Below are positions 24,699 to 33,641 of a DNA stretch of 64,000 nt, piece by piece. The notes below the pieces were generated by a model. That model did no database searches, had not been told where the DNA came from, and saw nothing but the letters and a program-made list of their open reading frames with translations. The position numbers and the translations under genes are program-made. Position 1 is the first letter of the stretch. The number at the start of each line of letters is the position of its first letter. Source of the DNA: Leifsonia aquatica (GTDB lineage: Bacteria; Actinomycetota; Actinomycetes; Actinomycetales; Microbacteriaceae); the NCBI RefSeq assembly GCF_014190775.1, contig NZ_JACHVP010000001.1:620001-684000 (forward strand), written 5' to 3'.

Positions 24699-25288
24699 CA
24701 GTAGCGCTGCTCTTTCCAGGGGTCGCCGTACATGTTGTAGCCGTTCTGCTCCCAGAACCCGGGCTGGTCCTGCGGCAGCATCTGCAGCCCGCTGACCCAT
24801 TTGGCGCTCTTCCAGAAGTACAGGTGGGGCACGAGCAGGCGGGCGGGGCCGCCGTGCTCGGGGGCGAGGTCCTCCCCGTCGAAGCTGTGCGCGACCCACG
24901 CCTTGCCGTCGAGCAGATCGGCGAGCGGGACGTTCGTCGTGTAGCCGCCGTAGGAGTGCGCCATCGTGTATTCGAAGGTCGTGTCCACCTCCGCGAACAG
25001 GGTGTCGAGGGCGACTCCCCGCCACGACGTCCCGAGTTTCGACCAGCTGGTGACGCAGTGGATGTCGGTGCTCACGTCCTCTTGCGGGAGCGCGAGGAAC
25101 TCGCTCCAGCTCCACCGGCGGACGTCGCCGGTCTCGTTGGTGATCGTGAACGCCCAGTCCTCTTTCGAGATGCGGGGCGTGGGACCGGCCGACAGCACGG
25201 GGAACCCGTCCGTGGCGTACTGGCCGGGCGGAACGCGCGGGTCGTCGTTTCTGCGACGCCCCAGGAATCCGGAGGAGACGATGCCCAT
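24695..25288 (-). CDS. soluble sulfite-oxidase-fold molybdenum enzyme
   Basis: A 197-residue oxidoreductase of the sulfite oxidase/YedY fold, consisting of the molybdopterin domain alone. The molybdenum thiolate ligand is Cys78 in DIHCVTSWSKLG; further family motifs are GYTTNVPLADLL, PEHGGPARLLVPHLYFWKSA and WVSGLQML. No signal peptide is present, so it should act in the cytosol. The ATG at 25288 follows TATGCT (25295-25300, minus strand) by 6 bases, a leaderless start for the three-gene operon with the flavin reductase and DUF6510. True substrate unknown. Confidence 0.9.
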   Translation of the reverse strand: MGIVSSGFLGRRRNDDPRVPPGQYATDGFPVLSAGPTPRISKEDWAFTITNETGDVRRWSWSEFLALPQEDVSTDIHCVTSWSKLGTSWRGVALDTLFAEVDTTFEYTMAHSYGGYTTNVPLADLLDGKAWVAHSFDGEDLAPEHGGPARLLVPHLYFWKSAKWVSGLQMLPQDQPGFWEQNGYNMYGDPWKEQRYW

Positions 25289-25350
25289 GCGCGAAGCATA
25301 TTGCGCGAGGCCGCGGGACACGAGACCCCGCGGCATGGTTGGCTGTGCGT

Positions 25351-26481
25351 ATGGCCCTCCCGCCGCTCATCGAACCCGCACCGGCGCTCCCAGCGGAGCG
25401 CGAGGCGCGATACGCCCGCACCGCACGCCTCCCTGGCTTCGGGATGCTCGCGCAGCGCCGGCTGCACGCGGCGCGCGTGCTGGTGGTGGGGGCGGGCGGG
25501 CTCGGCTCCGCCATCCTGCCGCTGCTCGCGTCCGCCGGGTTCGGCACCATCGGGATCGTGGACGACGACCGGGTCGAGCCGAGCAACCTGCCGCGCCAGA
25601 CCGTCCACACGCCCGCCGATGTCGGCCGCCTCAAGACGGAGTCGGCCGCCGAGGCGGTGCGCGCCCTCGATCCCGAGACCGAGGTGCGGGTGTTCGCCGA
25701 GCGGTTGACGGCGGCCAACGCCAGCGGAATCCTCGCCGGCTTCGACCTCGTGCTCGACGGCAGCGACAACTTCCCGACCCGGTACCTCGTGAACGACGCC
25801 GCCCTGCTCGGCGGCCTGCCGGTCGTCTGGGGCGCCGTGCACCAGGCAGGCGGCCAGGCGGGGCTCAGCTGGGCGGCGCACGGGCCGCACTACCGCGATC
25901 TCTTCCCCGTGCCGCCCGAGCCCGGCAGCATCCCGAGCTGCGCGGAGGCCGGCGCGCTGCCGAGCGTCTGCGGCACCATCGGCTCGCTGATGGTGAGCGA
26001 GGCGATCAAGCTGGTCACCGGCACGGGCGAGCCGCTGCTCGGCCGGGTGATCGTGCACGACGCGCTGCGGGGGACCTTCCGCGAGCTCGCGTACGAGCGG
26101 GATCCGGCGGGGGTCCCCGTCACCGGGCTGATCGACTACGACCTGTTCTGCGGGGTCACGGACACCGTCTCGGCGGCGGAGCTGCATGCCCGCCTGCTCG
26201 CCGGTGAACCGCACACCCTGCTGGACGTGCGCGAGCCGTGGGAGGCCGACGTCGCGGAGATCCCCGGCTCGCTGCTGGTGCCGCTCGGGGTGGTGCAACG
26301 GGACCCGGCGGGTGTCGCGGCGCGGCTCGGCGCCGACCCGCTCGTCATCGTCTGCCATCACGGTGTGCGCGCCGAGACGGCACGGCGCCTGCTGGCCGAG
26401 GCCGGGGCGCCCGGGCTTGTTCTGGCCGGCGGCATCGACGCATGGTCGCGCGATATCGATCCGGCCATCCCGCGCTACTGA
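25351..26481 (+). CDS. moeB: MoeB/ThiF-type adenylyltransferase fused to rhodanese
   Basis: A 376-residue two-domain protein that would adenylate the MoaD C-terminus and pass sulphur to it. The N-terminal E1-like domain has GAGGLGSAILP, the ATP-site DDDRVEPSNLPRQ and DGSDNFPTRYL. The C-terminal rhodanese carries the persulphide cysteine Cys335 in VIVCHHGVRAETA. The zinc tetrad of MoeB is missing: the usual Cys-x2-Cys before LFP reads HYRDLFP, and only one Cys remains near the domain end (YDLFCG). The catalytic-loop cysteine region PSCAEAGALPSVCG is kept. It diverges from the molybdoenzyme operon and precedes moaA by 20 bases. Confidence 0.9.
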   Translation: MALPPLIEPAPALPAEREARYARTARLPGFGMLAQRRLHAARVLVVGAGGLGSAILPLLASAGFGTIGIVDDDRVEPSNLPRQTVHTPADVGRLKTESAAEAVRALDPETEVRVFAERLTAANASGILAGFDLVLDGSDNFPTRYLVNDAALLGGLPVVWGAVHQAGGQAGLSWAAHGPHYRDLFPVPPEPGSIPSCAEAGALPSVCGTIGSLMVSEAIKLVTGTGEPLLGRVIVHDALRGTFRELAYERDPAGVPVTGLIDYDLFCGVTDTVSAAELHARLLAGEPHTLLDVREPWEADVAEIPGSLLVPLGVVQRDPAGVAARLGADPLVIVCHHGVRAETARRLLAEAGAPGLVLAGGIDAWSRDIDPAIPRY

Positions 26482-26501
26482 CCGCGGACTAGGGTGAGGA
26501 G

Positions 26502-27584
26502 ATGACCGCCGTCAACCTCGGCTCGCCCGTGCGGATTCCCGTGCGCGCCGAGGGCTCCGGTGCGGCGGCGCCGAGCCTCGCCGGTCGTCCCGACCACCCG
26601 GGGCTGGTCGACCGCTTCGGGCGGGTGGCGCGTGACCTGCGCGTCTCGGTGACCGAGAAGTGCTCGCTGCGTTGCACGTACTGCATGCCGGCCGATGGCC
26701 TGCCCGCGATCCCGCGCGAGAGCCTGCTCACCGCGACGGAGATCGCCCGGCTGGTCGGCATCGGGGTGCGCGACCTGGGGGTCCGGGAGGTGCGGTTCAC
26801 CGGCGGCGAGCCGCTCATGCGGGCCGACCTGACCGAGATCGTCGCGCGCTCGGCCGCGGTCGCGCCCGGCATCGACCTCAGCATCACGACGAACGGGATC
26901 GGCCTCGACCGCCGCGTGGGCGCGCTCGTCGCGGCCGGCCTCACCCGCGCGAACATCTCGCTCGACACCGTGGACCGCGCGCACTTCGCGACGCTCACCC
27001 GCCGCGACCGCCTGCCCGCGGTGCTCGCCGGCATCCGGGCGGCGCACGATGCCGGCCTCACGCCGCTCAAACTGAACGCCGTCATGATGCGGGACACCCT
27101 CGCCGACGCGCCGGAGCTGCTCGCGTGGGCGCTCGAGAACGGCTGCCGCCTGCGATTCATCGAGCAGATGCCGCTGGACGCCGACCGCTCGTGGCTGCGG
27201 GACAACATGGTGTCGGCGAGCGAGCTGCTGGACACGCTCGGCACCCGCTTCGCGCTCACGGAAGCGGGCCGCGACGACCCCTCCGCCCCGGCCGAGGAGT
27301 GGCTGGTCGACGGCGGTCCGGCCACCGTCGGTATCATCGCCTCCGTCACGCGCTCCTTCTGCAGCGCCTGCGACCGCACGCGCATCACGGCGGAGGGGAC
27401 GGTGCGCTCCTGCCTGTTCGGCGACGACGAGACGGATCTACGCGGCCTCCTCCGGGGCGGAGCCGACGACGCCGAGATCGCCCTCTGGTGGCGCGGCGCG
27501 ATGTGGGGCAAGCAGGCGGGGCACGGGATCGACGCGGCCGGGTTCCTGCCTCCCGTCCGGAGCATGGGGGCGATCGGTGGCTGA
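26502..27584 (+). CDS. moaA: GTP 3',8-cyclase (MoaA)
   Basis: Radical SAM enzyme for the first step of molybdopterin synthesis; 360 residues. The radical SAM cluster is at Cys54, Cys58 and Cys61 ([12 protein letters not shown]); the second cluster cysteines are in [13 protein letters not shown] and SCLFG. The C-terminal Gly-Gly needed for activation is present (GAIGG). TAGGGT (26490-26495) lies 6 bases before the ATG, so moaA appears to have its own leaderless promoter inside the 20-base gap after moeB. Its last 8 bases overlap moaD. Confidence 0.96.
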   Translation: MTAVNLGSPVRIPVRAEGSGAAAPSLAGRPDHPGLVDRFGRVARDLRVSVTEKCSLRCTYCMPADGLPAIPRESLLTATEIARLVGIGVRDLGVREVRFTGGEPLMRADLTEIVARSAAVAPGIDLSITTNGIGLDRRVGALVAAGLTRANISLDTVDRAHFATLTRRDRLPAVLAGIRAAHDAGLTPLKLNAVMMRDTLADAPELLAWALENGCRLRFIEQMPLDADRSWLRDNMVSASELLDTLGTRFALTEAGRDDPSAPAEEWLVDGGPATVGIIASVTRSFCSACDRTRITAEGTVRSCLFGDDETDLRGLLRGGADDAEIALWWRGAMWGKQAGHGIDAAGFLPPVRSMGAIGG

Positions 27585-27822
27585 GGTGCTGGTGCGCTAC
27601 TTCGCCGCGGCGGAGGAGGCGGCGGGACGCGCGGAGGAGCGCATCCGCCTCGCCGAGCCGACGCTGGGCGCACTGCGCGTCGAGCTCGTCGCCCGCTACG
27701 GCGAACCGATGCAGCGCGTGCTGCGGAGCGGCTCGTTCCTCGTGGACGGCGTGGTCGCGCGCGACGCCGGCCGTCCACTCGGCGAGCGGGTGGACGTGCT
27801 GCCTCCGTTCGCCGGCGGCTGA
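27577..27822 (+). CDS. moaD: molybdopterin synthase sulphur carrier (MoaD)
   Basis: A ubiquitin-fold protein of 81 residues ending in FAGG, the C-terminal Gly-Gly that is adenylated by MoeB and thiocarboxylated. [14 protein letters not shown] and LVDGVVARD fit the MoaD family. It starts at GTG and overlaps the end of moaA by 8 bases. Its partner MoaE is encoded separately at 30931-31353 on the other strand. It converges on modC with 11 bases between stops. Confidence 0.92.
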   Translation: MAEVLVRYFAAAEEAAGRAEERIRLAEPTLGALRVELVARYGEPMQRVLRSGSFLVDGVVARDAGRPLGERVDVLPPFAGG

Positions 27823-27833
27823 CCCGCCTTCCG

Positions 27834-28859
27834 TCAGGCGGGCGCGATCGCCACGTCACCGGGCGCGACACGCAACGCGACCGGTGTCCCCGGTGCGAGA
27901 CGCAGCTCGGCGACGATGGCGGCCGGAAGCAGCGCGGTGAGCCGGTCGGTGCGCACCCGCACCAGGTCGTCTCGGGGTTCGAGCGCGGTGACCCGAGCGG
28001 GGATACCGCCGGACCCGGCCGGGTGGAGGCCGACCGCGGAGGGCCGGATCACCGCCGTCACGGGCATCCCGGCGCCGATCGGCTCCGACTCCGTGCCGGC
28101 GAGCTCCAGCCCGTCGTCCGTGCGGATCCCGTGATCGGTGCGCCGGCCGGTCAGCAGGCTGAGGCCGGCGATCTCCGCCGTGAACGGGTGGCGTGGGCGG
28201 GCCAGCACCTCCCGGGTGGGCCCCTGCTCGACCACCGTCCCCTCGTGCAGCACGGCGACGCGGTCGGCGAGCAGGTAGGCGTCGAGCACGTCGTGCGTGA
28301 CCAGCACGGCGGTGCGGTCGGCCAGCACCTCAGCGAGCGTCAGCCGCAGTTCGGCGGCGACGCCGACGTCGAGGGAGGCAAGCGGCTCGTCGAGCAGCGT
28401 CAGGCGTGGTTCGGCGGCGAGCGCCCGCGCGATCGCGACGCGCTGGGCCTGGCCGCCGGAGAGCTCGGCGGGGCGCCGTTCTGCGACGGCGTCCGCCCCG
28501 GTGCGGGTCAGCCAGTCGTCGGCGCGATCGCGAGCCGCCGCGCGGGCGAGGCCGGTCGCGCGTGCCGCGAAGGCGACGTTGCCGCGCGCGGTCAGGTGCG
28601 GGAACAGCAGCGCTTCCTGGGCGAGCAGAGCGACACCCCTGCGGTGCGGCGCGAGCCAGGTCGACGGGAGGTCGAACAGGGTCGTACCGTCGAGCGCGGC
28701 CGTGCCCTCGTCGGGGCGGACGAGGCCGGCGAGCATCCCGAGCACTGTCGACTTGCCCGCGCCGTTCGGGCCGAGCAGGGCGAGGGTCTCCCCGGAGGCG
28801 AGCGCGAGGTCCACCGAGACCCCGCGTTCGGCGAGCGACGCCGTCAGCCGCAGGCTCAT
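27834..28859 (-). CDS. modC: molybdate ABC transporter ATP-binding protein
   Basis: A 341-residue ATPase that powers molybdate uptake. Seen: Walker A in [11 protein letters not shown], the Q-loop region [11 protein letters not shown], the signature [15 protein letters not shown], Walker [13 protein letters not shown], and the switch histidine in [10 protein letters not shown]. The C-terminal 90 residues are a TOBE/Mop oxyanion-binding domain. Its ATG overlaps the modB stop by 4 bases; it is the last gene of mop-modA-modB-modC. Confidence 0.94.
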   Translation of the reverse strand: MSLRLTASLAERGVSVDLALASGETLALLGPNGAGKSTVLGMLAGLVRPDEGTAALDGTTLFDLPSTWLAPHRRGVALLAQEALLFPHLTARGNVAFAARATGLARAAARDRADDWLTRTGADAVAERRPAELSGGQAQRVAIARALAAEPRLTLLDEPLASLDVGVAAELRLTLAEVLADRTAVLVTHDVLDAYLLADRVAVLHEGTVVEQGPTREVLARPRHPFTAEIAGLSLLTGRRTDHGIRTDDGLELAGTESEPIGAGMPVTAVIRPSAVGLHPAGSGGIPARVTALEPRDDLVRVRTDRLTALLPAAIVAELRLAPGTPVALRVAPGDVAIAPA

Positions 28860-29686
28860 GCGGTGCGCCTGCGGAGCGGTTCGCCCGCTCCGTGTGCGAC
28901 CGCGACGACGGCGATCGCGACCGCGATGAGCACCAGCGAGAGAGCGACCGCCGCGTCGGGATCGGTCTCCCGTTGCAGGTAGATCTCCAGCGGTAGCGTG
29001 CGGGTGACGCCCTGCAGGCTGCCCGCGAAGGTGAGGGTGGCGCCGAACTCGCCGAGGGCGCGGGCGAACGAGAGCACGGCGCCCGAGACGATGGCGGGTA
29101 CGACGAGGGGCAGGGTGACCCGGAACAGCACGGTCGACGGGCCGGCACCGAGGGTGGCGGCCACCGCCTCGTACCGATCGCCCGCCGTGCGCAGAGCGCC
29201 CTCCAGGCTCAGGACGAGGAACGGGAGGGCGACGAACGTCTGGGCGATCACGACCGCGGGTGTCGAGAACGCCACCGGCAGCGCGCCGTCGAGCAGACCG
29301 CGTCGGCCGTAGAGCGCGAGCAGCGCCAGGCCGCCGACGACCGGCGGCAGCACGAGCGGCAGCAGCACGATGGCCCGCACGAGGCCGCGCCCGCGGAAGG
29401 GAACGCGCGCCAGGACCACCGCCATCGGGATGCCGAGCACGAGACAGGCGGCGGTGGCCGTGAGGGAGGTGCGCAGGCTGAGCAGGAGGGCGTCCACCGA
29501 GGAGGGCGAGCTGATCAGAGCCGGGAATTGCGCCCAGTCGACCTGCAGCACCATCGCCGCCACGGGCAGGAGCACGAACAGGGCACCTACCGCGGCGATC
29601 ACGAGGAGCCAGGCGGGGACGCCCGTGGTGGCGGGCCGGGAGGTGGCGGGCCGACGTGACGCGGACGACCGCGCGCTCGTGGTCAC
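28856..29686 (-). CDS. modB: molybdate ABC transporter permease
   Basis: A 276-residue inner-membrane permease with about six helices. The EAA loop that contacts ModC reads [33 protein letters not shown] is the conserved stretch near the gate. The GTG start at 29686 overlaps the modA stop (GTGA) and its own stop overlaps modC (ATGA). The N-terminus has a short Ser/Arg/Thr-rich tail before the first helix. Confidence 0.93.
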   Translation of the reverse strand: MTTSARSSASRRPATSRPATTGVPAWLLVIAAVGALFVLLPVAAMVLQVDWAQFPALISSPSSVDALLLSLRTSLTATAACLVLGIPMAVVLARVPFRGRGLVRAIVLLPLVLPPVVGGLALLALYGRRGLLDGALPVAFSTPAVVIAQTFVALPFLVLSLEGALRTAGDRYEAVAATLGAGPSTVLFRVTLPLVVPAIVSGAVLSFARALGEFGATLTFAGSLQGVTRTLPLEIYLQRETDPDAAVALSLVLIAVAIAVVAVAHGAGEPLRRRTA

Positions 29687-30489
29687 GGCGCGCCGAATCC
29701 CGCGGCCCGCAGCACCTTCTGGCCCGTGGGGCCCGTCACGAAGGCGATGAAGGCCTTCCCGCCCGCAGCGTTGGCGCCCTGCCCGACGGCGACGATCGGG
29801 TACGTGTTGACCACATCCTTCGCCTCGGGGAAGGGCACGGAGTCGACCTTGTCGCCGGCGCCCCGGACGTCGGTCGCGTAGACGATACCCGCGTCCGCCT
29901 CGCCGGAGATGACCTTGCCGAGCACGTCCGTGACCGACGACTCCTGGCTGACCGGCGTGAGCGTGGTGCCGGTGGAGGCCTCCACCTTCGCCGTCGCCGC
30001 CCCGCACGGCACCTGCGGTGCGCAGACGACCGTGGCGACGCCCGGCTTCGCCAGATCGGCGAAGCTCTCGATGTGCGCGGGGTTGCCGGTCGGCACGGCG
30101 ATCGCGAGCACGTTCGTGGCGACGTCGACGGGGTCGCCCTCGGTGACGCCGGCCGCGACCGCCTTCTGCATGGTGGCCCCGTCCGCCGAGGCGAACACGT
30201 CGGCGGGCGCCCCGGCCGTCAGCTGGGCGACGAGGTCGGACGAGCCCGCGAAGCTGAAGGTCACGGAGCTGCCCGGGTTCGCCTTCTCGAACTGCTTGCC
30301 GAGCTCGGTGAACGTGCTCGTGAGCGACGCCGCGGCGAACACCGTGATCGTCCCCGTCGCCCCGCCGGTCGCGGACGAGGTGGGAGTGGCGGTGCCGGAG
30401 GGGGAGCCGGAGGCCGAGCAGCCCGTCACCGCGAGGAGGAGGACGGCGAGGGAGGCGGCTGCGGCGGTGAGGCGGCCGAATGCGGTCAT
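29683..30489 (-). CDS. modA: molybdate-binding lipoprotein
   Basis: Solute-binding protein of 268 residues. A lipoprotein signal ends at Cys24 ([11 protein letters not shown]), followed by a Thr/Ser-rich linker, so it should be anchored outside the membrane. The ligand-site motifs are [29 protein letters not shown] and [23 protein letters not shown] lies in the second lobe. It overlaps the upstream Mop/HTH gene by ATGA and modB by GTGA. Tungstate cannot be excluded as an additional ligand. Confidence 0.94.
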   Translation of the reverse strand: MTAFGRLTAAAASLAVLLLAVTGCSASGSPSGTATPTSSATGGATGTITVFAAASLTSTFTELGKQFEKANPGSSVTFSFAGSSDLVAQLTAGAPADVFASADGATMQKAVAAGVTEGDPVDVATNVLAIAVPTGNPAHIESFADLAKPGVATVVCAPQVPCGAATAKVEASTGTTLTPVSQESSVTDVLGKVISGEADAGIVYATDVRGAGDKVDSVPFPEAKDVVNTYPIVAVGQGANAAGGKAFIAFVTGPTGQKVLRAAGFGAP

Positions 30490-30890
30490 GACGGTGCTCC
30501 CGGGGTCTCGACGATGACGGTGGTGGCCTTGACGACGGCGACCGCGACGGAGCCGGGCTCCAGCCCGAGCTCGCGCACGGCCTCGCTGCTCATGAGCGAG
30601 ACGACGCGGTGCGGGCCGCACTGCAGCTCCACCTGCGCCATGACGCGATCGGCGACGATGTCGGTGACGATGCCCACGAATCGATTGCGGGCCGACCGGC
30701 CGACCCCGGACGGGTCGACCGGCAGCACGGCGTTCTGCTTGGCGAGCACCGCGAGCTCCAGACCGTCGACCACCGTGCGGCCGGCGTCGTCGCGTTCGCT
30801 CGACAGCAGTCCGCCCTCGATCCAGCGGCGCACCGTGTCGTCGGAGACGCCGAGGAACAGCGCTGCGTCCTTCACCCGTATCTGCGGCAT
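30486..30890 (-). CDS. MerR-like HTH plus TOBE/Mop molybdate-binding protein
   Basis: A 134-residue protein. Residues 1-60 form a MerR/excisionase-type helix-turn-helix ([20 protein letters not shown]); residues 66-130 are one TOBE/Mop domain ([41 protein letters not shown]). It probably senses molybdate and controls the mod operon it heads. This differs from classical ModE. The start at 30890 is chosen because TAGGAT (30898-30903, minus strand) is 7 bases upstream; the in-frame ATG at 30899 falls inside that hexamer. Its stop overlaps modA. Confidence 0.85.
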   Translation of the reverse strand: MPQIRVKDAALFLGVSDDTVRRWIEGGLLSSERDDAGRTVVDGLELAVLAKQNAVLPVDPSGVGRSARNRFVGIVTDIVADRVMAQVELQCGPHRVVSLMSSEAVRELGLEPGSVAVAVVKATTVIVETPGAPS

Positions 30891-30930
30891 GGCAGCCATC
30901 CTAGGGTCGCATCCGCGGTTCGGGGAGGGG

Positions 30931-31353
30931 TCAGAGACCGACCCATTCGGACGCGCCGGTGGCGAAGTGCTGCCGCTTCCAGATCGGCACGCCGGCCTTG
31001 ATCGCCTCGACGAGTTCGGCGCACGCGGCGAACGCCTCGGCCCGGTGCGGCGCCGCGACGGCCGCGACGAGCGCGAGGTCGCCGACCGTCAGCGACCCGA
31101 CCCGGTGCTGCGCGGCGACGCGCAGTCCGGTGCGTGCGGCGACCTCCTCGCAGCAGGTGCGGAGGAAGGCCTCGGCGTCGGGATGCGCGCGGTAGTCGAG
31201 CGAGACCACCGCCTGGCCGCCGTCATGGTCGCGCACGATGCCCTGGAAGGAGACCACGGCTCCCGCCTCCGCGCGCCAGACGAACTCGTCCACGACCGCG
31301 GGATCGAGCGGGTCGGCGCTGATGTCGGCGAGCACCGCGTACTCGGCCGTCAT
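30931..31353 (-). CDS. moaE: molybdopterin synthase catalytic subunit (MoaE)
   Basis: A 140-residue protein that, with thiocarboxylated MoaD, inserts the dithiolene sulphurs into precursor Z. Seen: [16 protein letters not shown], the [18 protein letters not shown] strand-turn region, [18 protein letters not shown] and the catalytic lysine segment [16 protein letters not shown]. Its ATG overlaps the moaC-mogA stop (ATGA). It is the last gene of moeA, moaC-mogA, moaE. Confidence 0.94.
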   Translation of the reverse strand: MTAEYAVLADISADPLDPAVVDEFVWRAEAGAVVSFQGIVRDHDGGQAVVSLDYRAHPDAEAFLRTCCEEVAARTGLRVAAQHRVGSLTVGDLALVAAVAAPHRAEAFAACAELVEAIKAGVPIWKRQHFATGASEWVGL

Positions 31354-32387
31354 CGCTCGCCGCCGTGACGGCCGCCGCGGCCTCCGGCGTGGTCGCCGCC
31401 GGCGATCTGGTCGAGCAGGTGGGGCAGCAGCTCGGCGAGTACCGCGAGACCGTCTGCGACCCCACCGCGCGACCCCGGCAGGTTCACGATGAGGGTGGCG
31501 CCCGCGACGCCCGCTCGCCCACGACTGAGGGCGGCGAGCGGCGTGCTCGCCGCGCCGCGGGCCCGGAGCGTTTCGGCGACGCCCGGCAGCTCCCGGTCGA
31601 GGACGGCCGCCGTCGCCTCCGGTGTGAGGTCGTCGGGCGCGAGCCCGGTGCCGCCGGTCGTGAGCAGGACGCGGGGGCCCTCGTCGACGGCCGCGCGCAC
31701 CGCATCGCCGACCGCCCGGTCGGGCACCACCCGCACGTCGGCGGGAAGCCCGCGCTCGGCGAGCCAGGCGGCGATCACGGGACCGGTGGCGTCCTCCGCG
31801 GTCCCGGCGGCCGCCCGGGTCGAGGCGACGAGCACGATCGCGGCAGGCGCCGGGGGAGCGGCCTGCGCGGGGTGGTCCGCGGCCTCCGGGGACGGTTGGG
31901 TGCCGGCCTCCCCGTCGCGTCGCCACTCGCCGCGTTTGCCGCCGCTCTTCGTGACCACGCGGACATCGGTGAGCATCGCCGCGGGGTCCACGGCCTTGAC
32001 CATGTCGTGAAGGGTGAGCCCCGCCACGGCGACGGCGGTGAGCGCCTCCATCTCCACGCCCGTGCGCCCGTGCGTGCGCGCCACCGCCTCGATGGCGACG
32101 GACCCCTCCGCGCGGTCGAGCGTGAAGTCGACGCGCACCGAGGTGAGCGGGAGGGGGTGGCACAGGGGGATCAGGTCGCTCGTGCGCTTCGCGCCGGCGA
32201 TCCCCGCGATGCGGGCGGTGGCGAGCACGTCGGCCTTGGGGAGATCGTCCGCGGCGATCGCCGCGACCACAGCGGGCGTGGTGCGGAGCAGGCCGCGCGC
32301 GACGGCCTCCCGGTCGGTCTCGGCTTTGCCGCCCACGTCGACCATGCGCGCGCGTCCGTCGGCATCCAGGTGGCTGAGCTCGGTCAT
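31350..32387 (-). CDS. moaC: bifunctional MoaC-MogA/MoaB fusion
   Basis: A 345-residue fusion of two cofactor enzymes. Residues 1-160 are MoaC (cyclic pyranopterin monophosphate synthase): [34 protein letters not shown] and [19 protein letters not shown] hold the active-site residues. After a Pro/Ala linker, residues about 185-325 are the MogA/MoaB adenylyltransferase: [18 protein letters not shown] and [14 protein letters not shown]. The C-terminus is a Gly/His-rich tail ([16 protein letters not shown]) that could bind metal. It overlaps moeA and moaE by 4 bases each. Confidence 0.94.
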   Translation of the reverse strand: MTELSHLDADGRARMVDVGGKAETDREAVARGLLRTTPAVVAAIAADDLPKADVLATARIAGIAGAKRTSDLIPLCHPLPLTSVRVDFTLDRAEGSVAIEAVARTHGRTGVEMEALTAVAVAGLTLHDMVKAVDPAAMLTDVRVVTKSGGKRGEWRRDGEAGTQPSPEAADHPAQAAPPAPAAIVLVASTRAAAGTAEDATGPVIAAWLAERGLPADVRVVPDRAVGDAVRAAVDEGPRVLLTTGGTGLAPDDLTPEATAAVLDRELPGVAETLRARGAASTPLAALSRGRAGVAGATLIVNLPGSRGGVADGLAVLAELLPHLLDQIAGGDHAGGRGGRHGGER

Positions 32388-33592
32388 AGGGTCCAGACTG
32401 TCACGTCGGCCCCCGCGGGCAGGGACTCCACCTCGGCGGGCATGTCGATGAGCACGTCGGCGCGGGCCATCGCGGCGACGAGGTGCGAACTCGGCCCGGA
32501 GACGGGCGTCACGGCACCCTCCGCCGATCGGGCCCGCAGGAACTGGCGCTTCCCCGGCACCGACCGCACGGGCTCGGCGAGCCGGGTGCTCGACGGTGCG
32601 ACCGGCGGCAGTCCGGCCGCCTCGCGCAGCGGCCCACGCAGGAACACCACGAACGACACCTGCGTGCTCACCGGGTTGCCGGGGAAGCAGAACACCGGAA
32701 CGCCGTCCACCACCGCGGTCGCCTGCGGTCCGCCCGGCTGCATCGCCACCGTGGTGACGACCGCGCCGCGCGGCTCGAGCACCTCTCTCACCACCTCGTA
32801 GGCACCCTGGGAGATGCCGCCCGATGTGATGACGAGGTCACTGACCGCGACGGCCGCATCGAGGAGCCGGCCGAACGTCGCGGGGTCGTCGTCGCTCGCC
32901 TCCCGCGACGACACCACCGCACCGGCCTCCTCGACCAGGGCGGCCAGGGCGACGCCGTTGGCGTCGAAGATCTGGCCGAAGGCGGCCGGGCCGCCGTCGG
33001 TCACGAGCTCGGAGCCGGTGGTCAGGATGCCTACCCGCAGCCGCGACCGCACCGGCACGCTCCGCACGCCGGCGGCGGCGAGCGCGGCCAGATGGCGGGG
33101 GGCGAGCCGGGTGCCGGCGGGCACCAGCACCTCGCCGCGATGCACGTCGCTGCCGCGTTCACGCACGTACTCGCCGCGGCGACGGGGCCGGCGGATCTCG
33201 ACGACGGCGCCGCGGAGGTCGTCGTCGCGGCCGAGGACGAGCTCGGTGTCCTCCACGGGGATGACCGCGTCGGCGCCGTCCGGCATCGGAGCGCCCGTCA
33301 TGATGCGGATGGCGGTTCCGGCGGCGTGGGTCACCGCGACGGCGTGCCCGGCGGGGATGTCGCCGGCCACCTCGAGCGCCACTGGCGCGTGCGCGACGTC
33401 GGCCGCCCGCACGGCGAAGCCGTCCATCTGGGAGTTGCGGAACAGAGGGAGGTCGACCTCCGAGCGCACGTCGGAGGCGGTGACGCGACCGCGCGCTTCT
33501 GACAACGGCACCGATTCCACGGTCGGTTCGGCGGCCAGCGGGGCGAGCAGCCTCGCGACGGTCTCGGCGTGCTCGTCCACGGTCGGGCTCAT
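32384..33592 (-). CDS. moeA: molybdopterin molybdotransferase (MoeA)
   Basis: Inserts molybdate into adenylylated molybdopterin; 402 residues. Seen: [61 protein letters not shown] and the C-terminal-domain motif [14 protein letters not shown]. It heads the moeA, moaC-mogA, moaE operon. GATACT (33600-33605, minus strand) is 7 bases before the ATG, a probable leaderless -10. Another in-frame ATG far upstream would add a non-conserved stretch, so 33592 is preferred. Confidence 0.94.
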   Translation of the reverse strand: MSPTVDEHAETVARLLAPLAAEPTVESVPLSEARGRVTASDVRSEVDLPLFRNSQMDGFAVRAADVAHAPVALEVAGDIPAGHAVAVTHAAGTAIRIMTGAPMPDGADAVIPVEDTELVLGRDDDLRGAVVEIRRPRRRGEYVRERGSDVHRGEVLVPAGTRLAPRHLAALAAAGVRSVPVRSRLRVGILTTGSELVTDGGPAAFGQIFDANGVALAALVEEAGAVVSSREASDDDPATFGRLLDAAVAVSDLVITSGGISQGAYEVVREVLEPRGAVVTTVAMQPGGPQATAVVDGVPVFCFPGNPVSTQVSFVVFLRGPLREAAGLPPVAPSSTRLAEPVRSVPGKRQFLRARSAEGAVTPVSGPSSHLVAAMARADVLIDMPAEVESLPAGADVTVWTL

Positions 33593-33641
33593 GGGTCCCA
33601 GTATCGTGCTTCGCCCCGCGACCCGCGAGAGCCTCGGGGGG

